From: Riptortus pedestris
Taxonomy: Eukaryota; Arthropoda; Insecta; Hemiptera; Alydidae
DNA length: 64,000 nt
Assembly: GCA_019009955.1 (NCBI GenBank)
Contig: JADPXZ010000011.1
Location: 1 to 64,000 of the forward strand
Direction: 5' to 3'
Below, in pieces: positions 45,798 through 56,249 of this stretch. The notes beneath the pieces were generated by a model. The model did no database searches, had not been told where the DNA came from, and saw nothing but the letters and a program-made list of their open reading frames with translations. Position 1 is the stretch's first letter. Every line of letters starts with the position of its first letter. The position numbers were made by a program, and so were the translations under genes.

Positions 45798-47594
45798 TTG
45801 ATGATTGACATAAACAAAATCGATCAACTGGGAGAGAATGACTCTTCTCCAGACACAGTCATATGCTTTCTCCAGATCGAGGGATATTGCTAACATTAAT
45901 TTGTTTCCAAGGAAAGCATTAAGGATTTCGCTTTCCAATCGCGCAATATGGTGCATTGTTGAATGATTTGGCTTAAACGCGCATTGGTATGGAGATAAAA
46001 GGCTCTTACTCTCTAAAACCCACAGGAGCCTTTTGTTTATCATTTTTTCTGCGGCTTTGCACAGACAGCTGGTTAATGATATTGGACGGTAACTGGTGGC
46101 CTTTCTTTTATCTTTTCCAGGTTTGAGTACTGGTATAACTATTGCTTCATTCCAGTTGTGAGGGTACGTGCCGCTAATGTAAACCTCGTTCAGTAGATGC
46201 AGAAGAACTAGCAAGCCTCGTTTAGGTAGATTTGGTATCATATCGTATGTAATTAGATCTGGTCCTGGTGAAGTTTTTCGTAAAGATGATAATGTCAGTT
46301 TTAGTTCGTTTAAGGTGAAAGGATCATTAAGTGGGTGTTGGTCAGTTAGTATTATGGGTAGTTTCATAGTCTCAGTGTGAATTTTGTGTTTTAAAAATTC
46401 TGTAGTGTAGTTTTCTGAACTACACACAGTACTGAAATGGTGTGCTAAGATGTTGGCAATTTTATGTTGGTCAGTTATGATAGTTCTGTTCTGTTCTAGT
46501 CCTGTAATTGGCATCTTATATTTTTTGTGATTTATTTGATTAATTTTTGTCCAAATGTCTTGTGCTGATAAATGTCGATTAATGCTTGATAAAAAATCTA
46601 TCCAACAGTTCTTTTTACTATTCTTAATTATCCACTGGGCTTTTGCTTTCATTAACCTGTAGTTTTGAAGATTTATGTATGATGGATTTCGTCGGAATAA
46701 ATTAAGAGCTCTTTTTCTATTAGTTACAGCTATATTGCATTCTTCATTCCACCAAGGAACCGGTGTTTTTTTGTATATATTAGAGGTTTTTGGAATACTT
46801 ATCTCAGCTGCTTCTAATATCAGTGAGGTTAACTCTTTTATACTTTGAAGGTTAGAAGAACTTAGTTTTGCTGTTATGTAGTCTTGATAAGTATTCCAAT
46901 TAGCCTTTTTTGTGTTGTACCTCGGTGTGCTGTTAAATAGTGGGTCAGGTCTGTTCGTCAGAATCTGTATTGGGAAGTGATCGCTTCCATAGGAATCTTG
47001 ATCAACGTTCCACGTAAGTCGAGAAATTATGGAAGGAGAAGAAAGAGAAATGTCAATGTTGGTCAGTGTTCCAGTCCGTGGGCATAAATGTGTTGGAGAG
47101 TTAGTATTGAGTGCAATTAGGTCAAATTTTTCGAAAAGTGTCTGTAATTGTTGTCCTTTACTATTACTTAGAGGAAAGTTCCACATAGTGGACAAAGCAT
47201 TTACGTCTCCTAGTAATAGCAGAGGAGTAGGTAATTGTGTCAGTAAGTTATGTATTTCATGTAAGTCAAGAGGTTCCTTTGGTGGAAGATAAATGGAGCA
47301 TATTGTAACTCGGAAGGGGACGTGAACTGAGACTGCTACTGCTTGCAGTGTTGTTCTCAGCTGTATGGGTTCGCTATATGTGTTATCTCTAACAAATATA
47401 GCTACCCCTCCGCATGCTCTACCTCCCAAGGAGTAATCTTTTCTGTACGTATCGTAACCGTGTATGCTGAATTCCTTACCAGGTGTTAGGTGTGTTTCCT
47501 GAATAGCAACAACATTTGGGCTTTTCTTTATTATGCTCTGTAGATCACCTATGTGCTATTGAATCCCATTTATATTCCATTGCAAAAATTTCAT
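45798..47594 (-). pseudogene. I-clade LINE ORF2: endonuclease and start of RT
   Basis: The - strand frame starts at 47594 (MKFLQWNINGIQ), has one TAG, then continues open with QETHL, GGRACGGVAIFVRDN, LLGDVNA, LTNIDISLSSPSI and GSDHFPI (APE endonuclease motifs). The RT start follows (SPGPDLITYDMIPN, PVLKPGKDK, SYRPISLTSCLCKAAEKMIN, CAFKPNHST, SLDLEKAYD). It stops near 45798 in the middle of the RT, where R2 sequence takes over, so catalytic ADD and RNase H are missing. The family likely includes the 3' piece at 5317-6828. Confidence 0.85.
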
Positions 47595-47767
47595 TGTTAT
47601 TCTGAAAATGGAAAAACAATAAATAAATAAAAATAGGAATACTGAACATTTAAAGACCAAATAAAAATAAATTACCAAAAACAAAGTAAACATTAAAATA
47701 AATATTTAGAGATTAAAATAATGAAATATCACAATAAAAAATAAATAAATGAATAAATAAATTAAAA

Positions 47768-48357
47768 TTATGACTTTTTTTTTCCTTCATCACAGCCATG
47801 AATACTTGTAACTTTAGGTTCCTTCTTTTTAGATTGATTTCTTCGTGGTCTTTTATTTTTCTGATTTTCATTATTGTCTGTTAAGTCATCAGAGTCTTCA
47901 GTCTTCTTTTTTAAACTTTCTTCATTCTTTTTGTCATCGGTTCCACTTGTTGACTTTTCAGGTTCTAAGTTATTAGTTGATCTATTTTCGATGGGGCTAG
48001 TAGAATTTGTTGAATGATGTTGACTAATTACCTGTAGTATGGTATTTTCTAACATTTGGATCCTTTTAGACATCCCATCAATTAGACTAACTAATTTTGG
48101 TAATAAGTCAGGTTCTTGTTGTTGTTTTACTTTAGCGGCGTATGTTAGTGTATTTTTTTTGGTCATCAATGATTTTGCTTCCTGATAAGAAATTCTTTTC
48201 TGTACCATTAAAGCTTTCAATTCACATTCTCTAGCGTATATATCGCACGTTTTGGCAGAGGTTATGTGGTCTCCACTACATAAGCAGCATTTTATTTGAG
48301 TGCATTGTCCTTCGTGAAGTGGGTTGGAGCACCTTCGACATACAGGATCCTTGCTAC
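47768..48357 (-). pseudogene. I-clade LINE ORF1, C-terminal part with CCHC knuckles
   Basis: Reading down from 48357: VCRRCSNPLHEGQC and CCLCSGDHITSAKTC are two zinc-knuckle motifs (C-x2-C-x4-H-x3-C and a variant). Then comes a lysine/glutamine-rich region (YAAKVKQQQEPDL, KRIQMLENTI coiled-coil-like) and a charged tail, ending at 47768. The N-terminal Gag part is absent because the element is cut at about 48357. ORF2 begins 173 nt downstream. Confidence 0.75.
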
Positions 48358-48389
48358 ATATTAAATGTATTGCAAACTATTTACTATAT

Positions 48390-49030
48390 CTAGTACTGCA
48401 ATTTATAATGAATCAGAATAACTTAAATTTTAGTAATACAAGGGCTAAATAAGGGGGGGGGTGTCAAAAGAATTTACATTTAAAGTATCTGCATATATAT
48501 CACAAAGTAAAAGGATACACGAGCTTCCAGCCGATTTCACGATAGCCGAAAACTTACGGTAACAGCCGAACTAGTTTTCGGCTATTTCCGTCGAATAAAC
48601 CCGACAATAGCCGATCTCATCTTGTCGAGGACGACATATTTAATTTTTGAGGCCCTCCCTTTAATTTTAAGTTTAGTGTAAGAAATGATCTTTATATTAT
48701 AAAATCTAACATTAGTAATATGATATATACTATTTGTAATATATTTTGCGAGCGTCTGGGAGCTATGGCAAAGGGTTAATCGGCCTGACTTCGTGCAAGT
48801 TCGGGTCACGTCGGTGATAACAGCTGACTTTACGCGGAGTAGTAGGTTAGCACCACGTGCAGCTGAGGAGCCGGTATTTGCTCAGGGCAACAGCTCCTTT
48901 TTTGTTTTTATGTGCCACGCACATCGCTGCTCAAGGCGGCTTCTTCCTTCAAGAGGAATTTAAGATCTCATCATCATTTTGCCGAGAACGGAGAAGTGGA
49001 CGAGAGGGCCCTACATAGGAGACACCAGTG
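48390..49030. other. R3 relic and unassigned sequence
   Basis: 48400-48530 is a weak relative of the palindrome arms (AATTTTAGTAATACAAGGGC, then a G-run). The rest, with GCCGATCTCATC and a somewhat higher G+C near 48780-49030, has no recognised gene. Confidence 0.35.
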
Positions 49031-49038
49031 GAAATTCG

Positions 49039-49744
49039 CCGTGATTAGATAATGAGAAATCTTTCAGTTAATTAAAATAAATACCCAACTGAAACGGCTT
49101 CTGAATCGTAAGAATAATTTATATTTTAATAACTCAAATTTTAGTAGTCCAAGAACTAAAGAAGGGGGGGGGCGGATGAACAGAACGTATTTGCATAAAT
49201 CTCACAAAGTAAAGAAGGTAAGGTAAGGTAAGGTTAAAAACAACAGGTTAGAAGAAGTTCCGCCTGAGCCGAGAATTGACGAAGATGGCCGAAATAATAC
49301 GAACCACAGACTTCATAAAAATGCAAATATCTCGGTTAATATTCAAGATAGAGAATAAATGTATATAACAATATTTATAGTAAATTTAATTTGCAATAAG
49401 ATTGGTTCTATACAATTTTTCGATCCGATGCATAATAACGGACATATTTTGAATTTTCGAAAATCCCCCCTCTAAACCCCCCCTCCCTCTGGTCCGATTT
49501 CAGCCATTAACGAACTTGATCTGTCTTTTTACATAAAACGGTTAAATATCGAGTTTCGTAACGATCAAACAAAAATTGCGACCGCTAGAGCGTTAACAGA
49601 CAAATATATATATATAATTTTGAACGGACCTCATTTTCGTCATCTCCTGGGTAGGATCGATGGACATTTGAAGAAAAATTTTCGAAAATCGCGTCATGAG
49701 TACGACCTCAATAGCTGATTTCCCTTAAGGGAAATCTGCTAAAA
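49039..49744 (+). repeat. Left arm of a large palindrome
   Basis: Inverse complement of 49858-50607 over about 700 bp with high identity. It contains an R3 element, a GGTAA repeat, a (TA)n tract and the R3 tail in mirror order. Confidence 0.85.
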
Positions 49745-49780
49745 CGAAGGACTAGGAGAATTTCGCCACCCTATCTTCGA

Positions 49781-49856
49781 AGGTGTGTGGCTCAGTGAGT
49801 TGCCTACTCGCCTATCATTGTGAACCTCACGGGTTTAATTCCCAGGCGCTCGCCAT
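49781..49856 (+). ncRNA. tRNA-like sequence (SINE head or tRNA pseudogene) in the palindrome spacer
   Basis: TGGCTCAGTGAGTTG (49788-49802) fits a pol III A box and GGTTTAATTCC (49832-49842) a B box, at tRNA-like spacing. The D stem GGC/GCC can form and U8 is present. It ends in CGCCA. The acceptor and T stems pair poorly, so it is not a functional tRNA. No SINE body follows; it sits alone in the 113-bp spacer. Confidence 0.5.
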
Positions 49857-49857
49857 A

Positions 49858-49980
49858 AATTTTAGCAGATTTCCCTTCAGGAAATCAGCTATTGAGGTCG
49901 TACTCATGAAGCGATTTTCGACAAATTTCTTCAAATGTCCATCGATCCTACCCAGAAGATGACAAAAATGAGGTCCGTTC

Positions 49981-50018
<38 letters not shown>

Positions 50019-50607
50019 CTGTTAACGCTCTAGCGGTCGCAATTTTTGTTTGATCGTTACGAAACTCGATATTTAACCGTTTTATGTAAAAAGACAGATC
50101 AAGTTCGTTAATGGCTGAAATCGGACCAGAGGGAGGGGGGGTTTAAAGGGGGGGATTTTCGAAAATTCAAAATATCTCCGTTATTATGCATCGGATCGAA
50201 AAATTGTACAGAACCAATCTTATTGCAAATTAAATTTACTATAAATATTGTTATATACATTTATTCTCTATCTTGAATATTAACCGAGATATTTGCATTT
50301 TTATGATGTCTGTGGTGGTGTATAGTTCGGATTATGTCGGCCATCTTCGTCATTTCTCGGCCATCTTCGTCATTTCTCGGCTCAGGCGGAAGCTTCTTCT
50401 AACCTGGCGTTTTTAACCTTACCTTACCTTCCTTACTTTGTGAGATTTATGCAAATACGTTTTGTTCATCCGCCCCCCCCCCTTCTTTAGTTCTTGGACT
50501 ACTAAAATTTGAGTTATTAAAATATAAATTATTCTTACAATTCAGAAGCCGTTTCAGTTGGGTATTTATTTTAATTAACTGAAAGATTTCTCATTATCTA
50601 ATCACGG
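49858..50607 (-). repeat. Right arm of the large palindrome
   Basis: Mirror of 49039-49744. It is longer than the left arm, partly because of a tandem 20-bp duplication (CCATCTTCGTCATTTCTCGG) at 50340-50380. Confidence 0.85.
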
Positions 50608-50689
50608 TGGTATTGTGTTACCAGTATGCAGATTTCTCTATTGTAAAACTTCACAGGGGAAATCTGCTTAGTTTACGCAGCCCCTGCGT

Positions 50690-51412
50690 GACGGACTTTT
50701 TAAAAAGAAGTTTTGTGCGAAATCTTATTTAACTGGCCAAATAAAATGGTTGGCTTCCGCTATAGTGTTTAGCGTATAACTCATTTATACTTAGGTATAC
50801 GACAAAAGTGTATATAACTAAAGTTACTCCAAATAACAAAATAAACAACTTTTGTTATTTGCATATTTACCGACAAAGCAATAGGAAACGAAATATCCCT
50901 ATTTTTAATTTCAAGACTCCCTTACAACCCCCACTTCTGTTCATCTCAAGAATATTAACATATTCTAAAGTCTAATTTGGGTTAGTAGTAATATACATAC
51001 CCAGTTTCATAAATCTCGGTTCAGCCGTGTATGCGTAAAAAGGTAACAAACATACCAATAAACAAACAAACAGACACCAAAGAAACAAAATGCTGTTATG
51101 TTGTCTATAACATGTGAAACGAAAAGTTATCATGAAATTTCGAGAAAAAAATCAACGTACAGACAAAGGTTACAATTTTATATATATACTAGGTTGCCCG
51201 GCTTCGCACGGGAATTCATTTGAGGCTGAATGAAGATGGTATTTTTTTGGCAAGGCTTTACTTTCCACAATATTTTGACATTTCCCCGTCACAGTGATTA
51301 GGGTTTATACCCATCCTTGATGTGGATTTGTTAATAATAAAATTATTAATTATGTAAGAGTTCACTGTCCTCAATATTTTTATATTTCCTGTCTCCTGTG
51401 CATTTAGTTTTT
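50690..51412 (-). repeat. Composite repeat R1, copy 3, first part
   Basis: Inverse of R1 from the FKKRFCAK-coding segment through the Helitron-like junction at about 51189 to CATTTAGTTT. It continues at 53606 after the Maverick-derived insertion. Confidence 0.75.
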
Positions 51413-51685
51413 GAAGTGAAAACTTCTTTAGGCACGTTGTGCACCCCGTAAGGAAGCATTTGCGGGAGAGGAATAAAATATGAAATCGCGACACCGCCAC
51501 CGCCACCGCTAGTACTATTTTTATACTCAGGTCATTCACCCAGACACCTCTCTGCCTTCTGCTTCAAGGTCGCCCACTTCCACTCTCGTCACTCGACTTT
51601 TTACATACATTACTCCATTGCCTCTGTCATCAGAGATACTAAAGACGTGGTACGGTGCACTTGGTTCGGAGGTATTTTCTTTTTA

Positions 51686-51982
51686 ATGGATGAAGTACAT
51701 AGAAATACAATTGAAATCTTTAAAGAGTAAATCATATCTCAGCTAGGAAAAGAGGACGATTTTCAGTTAACAATGGAGTACTTTTACAACAATCGTCTTT
51801 TAAATGATTGGATGTTAAATAAAATGAATAATGCACGTGACTTTAATGAGAAAAGACGTAAATTTTGCGAAATGTTACCAAAACGTGGTCCAAGTGCGTT
51901 TAACACATTGTTACAAGCGTTAAACAAAATCAATCTCAACAGTTTATCAGAAAATATGAAAAACCTTTCAAACAACCTTTAG
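51686..51982 (+). CDS. CARD-domain protein inside the Maverick-derived element (one stop)
   Basis: From the ATG at 51686 the frame runs to TAG at 51982 with a single TAA (51728-51730); the part from 51773 is open. It resembles the caspase-recruitment domain of initiator caspases: a first helix (MDEVHRNTIEIFKE), a second and third helix region (MEYFYNNRLLNDWML), and the hallmark late segment CEMLPKRGPSAFNTLLQAL, close in pattern to the LLPKRGPQAF of caspase-2-type CARDs. No caspase catalytic domain follows. CARDs mediate death-domain-fold interactions in apoptosis or immune signalling. Whether it is a captured host exon or an element gene is open. Confidence 0.65.
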
Positions 51983-52129
51983 GTATGAGGGTATAACGAA
52001 TATAATATTACATCACTCAAATACGGAGAATGAAATGTCTTCAACTAAAAACCGGGGTGCAGTCACGGTCTTGACATTGTATTGTTGCTGAGGGAGCTTA
52101 AAACGCCGAAGTTGAAATATTGTACATAA

Positions 52130-52420
52130 GCTTATAAAAAATCCTCTGTACAGACGTTTTATAAAAGAATACTCGAAGGTGACACTGTCAGATCCGAATG
52201 CGAAAGCATTTACAGAAATTAAAACAGAAATAGATAGACTAATGTATTACACAAGAGTTATAAAATCTGACTTTCGAAAAAATGGACATTACATTAGCTG
52301 TATTTGGAGTGATCCTGTCCACACGAAGGTCCTGATACTTGTATATGTTGTATAGTATCAAATAGACATCATGACATAAATAAGAAATTAGCAGCTTTAT
52401 ATACATGATGATGATGATTA
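52130..52420 (+). pseudogene. Unassigned coding remnant in the Maverick-derived element
   Basis: The + strand has a frame with DPNAKAFTEIKTEIDRLMYY followed by a segment with GHYISCIWSD. A change of frame near 52315 then gives CPHEGPDTCICC and NRHHDINKKLAAL. The composition looks coding, but I recognise no family. Confidence 0.3.
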
Positions 52421-52880
52421 ACTTGAATACCCGTATTATCGTCTTTAATAGATCGTCCGTTCATATCCTTCAACAGGTATGCATGAGGAAGTGTGTCCTG
52501 AATTCTGGTTACTTTAAAAATCTCTGCAGACCAATTTGGAGTATAAGACTTAGAAAACGCACATTTTTGTTTAGATATTCTAACAAAATCGTTGACCGAA
52601 ACGTTTTTGTTTTGTTTTTCGAATACAATTATGTCTTTTAACGTGACTGGAAAATTTAAGTTTTCAAAAGAAATTGGAACATTTACTAGTTTGCATTCAC
52701 TAACGCGTTCGGGATGACGATTCGAAACGTATTTAGACAGTATTGCTCATTTAAGACAATAATCATCCTCGTTTTTTACATTAATAACTGCCTCCTTGTT
52801 TCTGATTTTGCGCGGAAGAGGAATATGACTTTTGGGCTTAATGGGAATGTATTTATGCAGTCTCATTAATAAAACGTCGA
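52420..52880 (-). pseudogene. Maverick polymerase-like segment joined to an integrase C-terminus
   Basis: Reading down the - strand, the first part (HIPLPRKIRNKEAVINVKN, a TGA where a tryptophan is expected, FPVTLKDI, FEKQN) resembles the N-terminal region found in Maverick PolB-type proteins. It passes directly into DFVRISKQKCAFSKSYTPNW and EIFKV, the SH3-like C-terminal domain of Maverick integrases, then ends near LKDMNGRSIK. The direct join of two normally separate genes indicates a large internal deletion. Called from remembered family patterns only. Confidence 0.55.
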
Positions 52881-52886
52881 TTTTTT

Positions 52887-53581
52887 GAAGTGAAAACTTC
52901 TTTAGGCACGTTGTGCACCCCTTAAGGAAGCATTTGCGGGAGAGGAAAAAAGTATGAAATCGCGACACCGCCACCGCCACTGCTAGTACTCAACTCAAAG
53001 CTAAAGGAGCTTCTTTTCTTCATAACTCTTGAACCAAATTAGATAGAGTTTTCGTTCGCATACCATTTTAAAGAGGACAAAACCAGCATCATTTCGTTTA
53101 CAGACACTATATATATACCATTTTTACTTTCATAGATATTTTAATCCAAAGTTTAAATAAATTCGAATATTTAAATAAATAAATTCCGATATTTAAATAA
53201 ATTCGAATCAAAACTGTTTGTATCCTACTTTAGCTACCATATACCGATTGTATCAGTTTTAGAAATTGGTGATGATGCTGGCAGTGATGATGGTGCAAGA
53301 GTTGTTGAAATTATGGATAGAAATTGATCTTTCTGAGTATACTTAACTTATTTTTGTAAAGCATTTGTAATAATTCTGAAATGTAATTTTTTTCTTTTAT
53401 GTAAAATAACTGAAATAATTATGTATACTATTTTATTTATCACTATTATTTTTGTCATTTCATTTTTTCATGTAAAATAGAACATAACTGTTACTTATTG
53501 ATAAATAACTAAAAATATTTTTAAAATAAGACTTAGTCTAAGCCAAAATTGAGCGATCAAAGCTAAAGGAGTTTTCACTTC
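52887..53581. mobile_element. Second, shorter copy of the same TIR element
   Basis: Starts with the same left end and about 100 bp of subterminal sequence as 51413 (GGCACGTTGTGCACCCC, a CCGCCACCGCCAC run) and shares the right end at 53581. About 695 bp with no coding. It could be a MITE derivative inserted in, or recombined with, the larger element. Confidence 0.6.
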
Positions 53582-53605
53582 TACCGGCAGTCCCCTGACT
53601 GCTTA

Positions 53606-54446
53606 TTTTTTATTTTTATTTTTTATAACGTAATGGACCATATAATTCATAATCGTAGAAAGTATTCAGTCTTTCAAACCATGTATGAATTGTTCCTTTC
53701 CCTTGATGCAGTACAAAGCTTAAGGGTGGCAGCTGTTTTATATACGTATAACCGGTATTAAAAATACTAATACTCTTTGGTATGCCACGATTGTAAACTG
53801 AACGTACATATTGGTACACAGTGGTGTGTTCAGTAATTTATATTATATATTACTAGAGTAGAGTTAATAAATACTAGAAATAACTGGGTGGATCTGCCTA
53901 GCTTTCACCCTTTTAAATTATTTTCTTATGATAATTAAATAAATTCACATTCCCGAGAATAACACTACAATGCTAAAAGTATAAGCATCAAGTAATCAAT
54001 ATGAGGTTGTCAGGGAAGCGGTAGGGCAAAGGAAGTAACCCCACGCCTCCCTATGCCTAGTCATTGGTACCAACTCATTTAGGGTCTCAATCCTGTAATA
54101 CATTAAATTATATTAACAAATCAACTTACATTATCTTCAAAATAATAAAACTGTTTGTTCAAATATTTTTCACGCTATAATTAAATAAAGAATTAAATAC
54201 ACTTAAGGGCAAACAGGCGTTACTCATGAATTAATGTTTGGAAGAAGATAAGAGAATGGGGGGTAGTATATTTTTCTTAGTGCAATCTGATGCTGGCATT
54301 AAAAAATAACATAGATTTGAATTATTTAGGATAACATATTAAGATACATTTGAAATAATTTATCCAGGTAAGGTACCTGGTAGTTCAAATTGGAAAGAAT
54401 TGTTGAGCATATCAATATTTCTACGCAAATTACTTCTTTCATACAT
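53606..54446 (-). repeat. Composite repeat R1, copy 3, second part
   Basis: Continues R1 after the insertion (TATAACGTAATGGACCATAT onward) and stops at CTTCTTTCATACATT, directly joined to block C. Confidence 0.75.
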
Positions 54447-54639
54447 TTTAATAACTATTTAATTCATAAATTAGATGTATGCTAAATTGGGAATTACAAA
54501 GATGTCGGCGATGTAAGTAAGATGAGTAGTAAGGAAACAAGGGAAGCATTGGGCCCGTTGTACTGGAGTAGAGAGGATGAAGGCTGAGGCACTGTTCCCA
54601 GGTTGCTTCGATGGAAATACATTTCAATAAATCCTTTTC

Positions 54640-55227
54640 CCAATTTAGCTAAAAGGGAACTTTGTCTCTTGTATGCTTAGCCTGTATGTGCACCTTCAGA
54701 TGGCGAGCCTGAAAAGTACTGTATTCACAGTGGGACAGGAGTGAGGTCTGTCATTTGCATGTTTAGCCAATATGTGCTGCTTTAGATTACCAGCCTGAAC
54801 AGTACTGTATTCACAGTAGGGGCAGGAGTGAGGTTTGCCTACTGAATATGCAAGCTTTAGATAACCAGAATGAACAGTACTGTATAAACAGTAGGGTCAG
54901 GAGTGAGGTTAGTCTCTTGAATGTTTAGCCTGCATGTGACGCTTTATATTGAAAGCCTTGACTGTACTGTATTCACAGTGGGGGCAGGAGTGGGGTCTAT
55001 CATTGGAATGTTTTGACTGTATGTGATACTTTAGATCACCAGCCCGAACAGTACTGTATTCACAATAGGGGCAGGAGTGAGGTCTATCATTTGAATGTTT
55101 AGCCTGTATGTGATACTTTAGATTGACAGCCTTGTCAGTTCTATATTCACAGTAGGGGCAGGAGTAAGGTCTATCATTTGAATGTTTGGCCTGTATGTGC
55201 AGCTTTAGATAGCAGCCCCGAACAGTA

Positions 55228-55232
<5 letters not shown>
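54640..55232 (-). pseudogene. Zinc-finger array in block C
   Basis: The - strand frame from 55232 to 54909 codes C2H2 fingers (CPYCEYRTDKAVNLKYHIQA, CPYCEYSTVRAGDLKYHIQS, CPHCEYSTVKAFNIKRHMQA) with SNDRPHS linkers, ending AKHSRD and a stop. Further fingers continue out of frame to 54640. One of them is the same degenerate finger as in block A. The upstream end runs into the TA tract, so no splice acceptor remains. Confidence 0.75.

Positions 55233-55280
<48 letters not shown>
55231..55280. repeat. (TA)n microsatellite
   Basis: TA tract joining the finger array directly to intron sequence equivalent to 41250 of block A. It replaces exon 6, intron 6 and the start of exon 7. Confidence 0.95.
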
Positions 55281-55282
<2 letters not shown>

Positions 55283-56249
55283 TAATCAAACGGAGGTGAA
55301 ATAGCTCTGTTGCAGTAAACATCCACATTCAATGAACTTTCTATGAACTATGTATATTGTGGAGCAAACATTTCAAATAATAGCATTGCAAAACGTACAA
55401 TTTTATGAATACATCAATAAAACAGTGTTTCCACTTCAAATTTCTTCAATGAATAATGCACATTTGGAAATATTTCCATCATGACAAATCACTAAAAGTT
55501 TACAATCTTCTCAATAAGAAAATAAGTTATGTAATTCATTAATTTCCACTTTCGGTTACTATAGCTAATTGGGCCGGGTTATCTACAGGCTACCAACCTT
55601 TTCTAGCTAGAGTGGGACTGAGAATATAGGAAAATAAATCAGATATAGTAACTTAAGCCTGCTAGGAAAAATTTAAGGGCTAAAGCAAACTATCTTTTTA
55701 TATGTGTGTATTTTTTTTGTTCAATTGAAATTATTATTTGGATTATTGGATGGGGAGAAGAGCGTTGGTGATACATGTGCCTCAAGTTGGTGAGCTTTAC
55801 ATATAGGATAAATGCACAATATGTATTATAGTAAGTAGAACACTAGTTGAGCAGTTAGTTGATTGAAGAAAGTGTAAGATTTATTATTATTTAATAGAAC
55901 TTTCTTATCATTCAAAATATTGTAATGACCCAATGTCGTTGATTGTTATGTTTCCAGGGATAGGGTATTGTTGAAGGCATGTAACCAGTAAAAATAGGAT
56001 CTACTGGTATTCAAGATATCGAGAGAAGACACCTTGTATAGCTCAACCTAATCTGTAAGAATTTAAATTATTTCTTTCAAATCAGTTTACACTTTTTTAT
56101 AGGGCTCATCATTTATCCAACTCAGTCAAAAACCATGAATGAGAGTAATGGCAACTTGGAAAAAATGGATAAAATTTTCAAATAAAAATGAGATAAAATG
56201 CATTTCAATTGATCACTTAAACTGCATTAAATGTCACTAGCAAGATGGC

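Larger units (their letters stand above)
51413..53581. mobile_element. Maverick/Polinton-derived TIR element (non-autonomous)
   Basis: The ends are GAAGTGAAAACTTCTTTAG (51413-51431) and, inverted, GAAGTGAAAACTCCTTTAG (53563-53581), 18 of 19 matching. It splits R1 copy 3 at a T-rich site that is unoccupied in copies 2 and 4. Between the ends are a CARD frame (+), a Cys-rich unassigned remnant (+, about 52150-52410) and, on the - strand, polymerase- and integrase-like Maverick segments. The first about 100 bp recur at 52887. I found no target-site duplication. Capsid and packaging genes are absent. Confidence 0.65.

Noticed and set aside
47029..47292. Plus-strand frame of 87 codons opposite the LINE endonuclease
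   Set aside because: Shadow of the minus-strand ORF2.
49781..49856. Functional tRNA gene
   Set aside because: A and B box matches are fair, but acceptor and T stems pair poorly and no anticodon stem forms, so I call it tRNA-like only.
51784..51975. Minus-strand frame opposite the CARD frame
   Set aside because: Shadow of the + strand frame. The + strand translation has the recognisable CARD pattern.
52405..52641. Plus-strand frame of 78 codons in the Maverick-derived element
   Set aside because: The minus strand of the same interval carries the integrase-like segment, so the + frame is its shadow.
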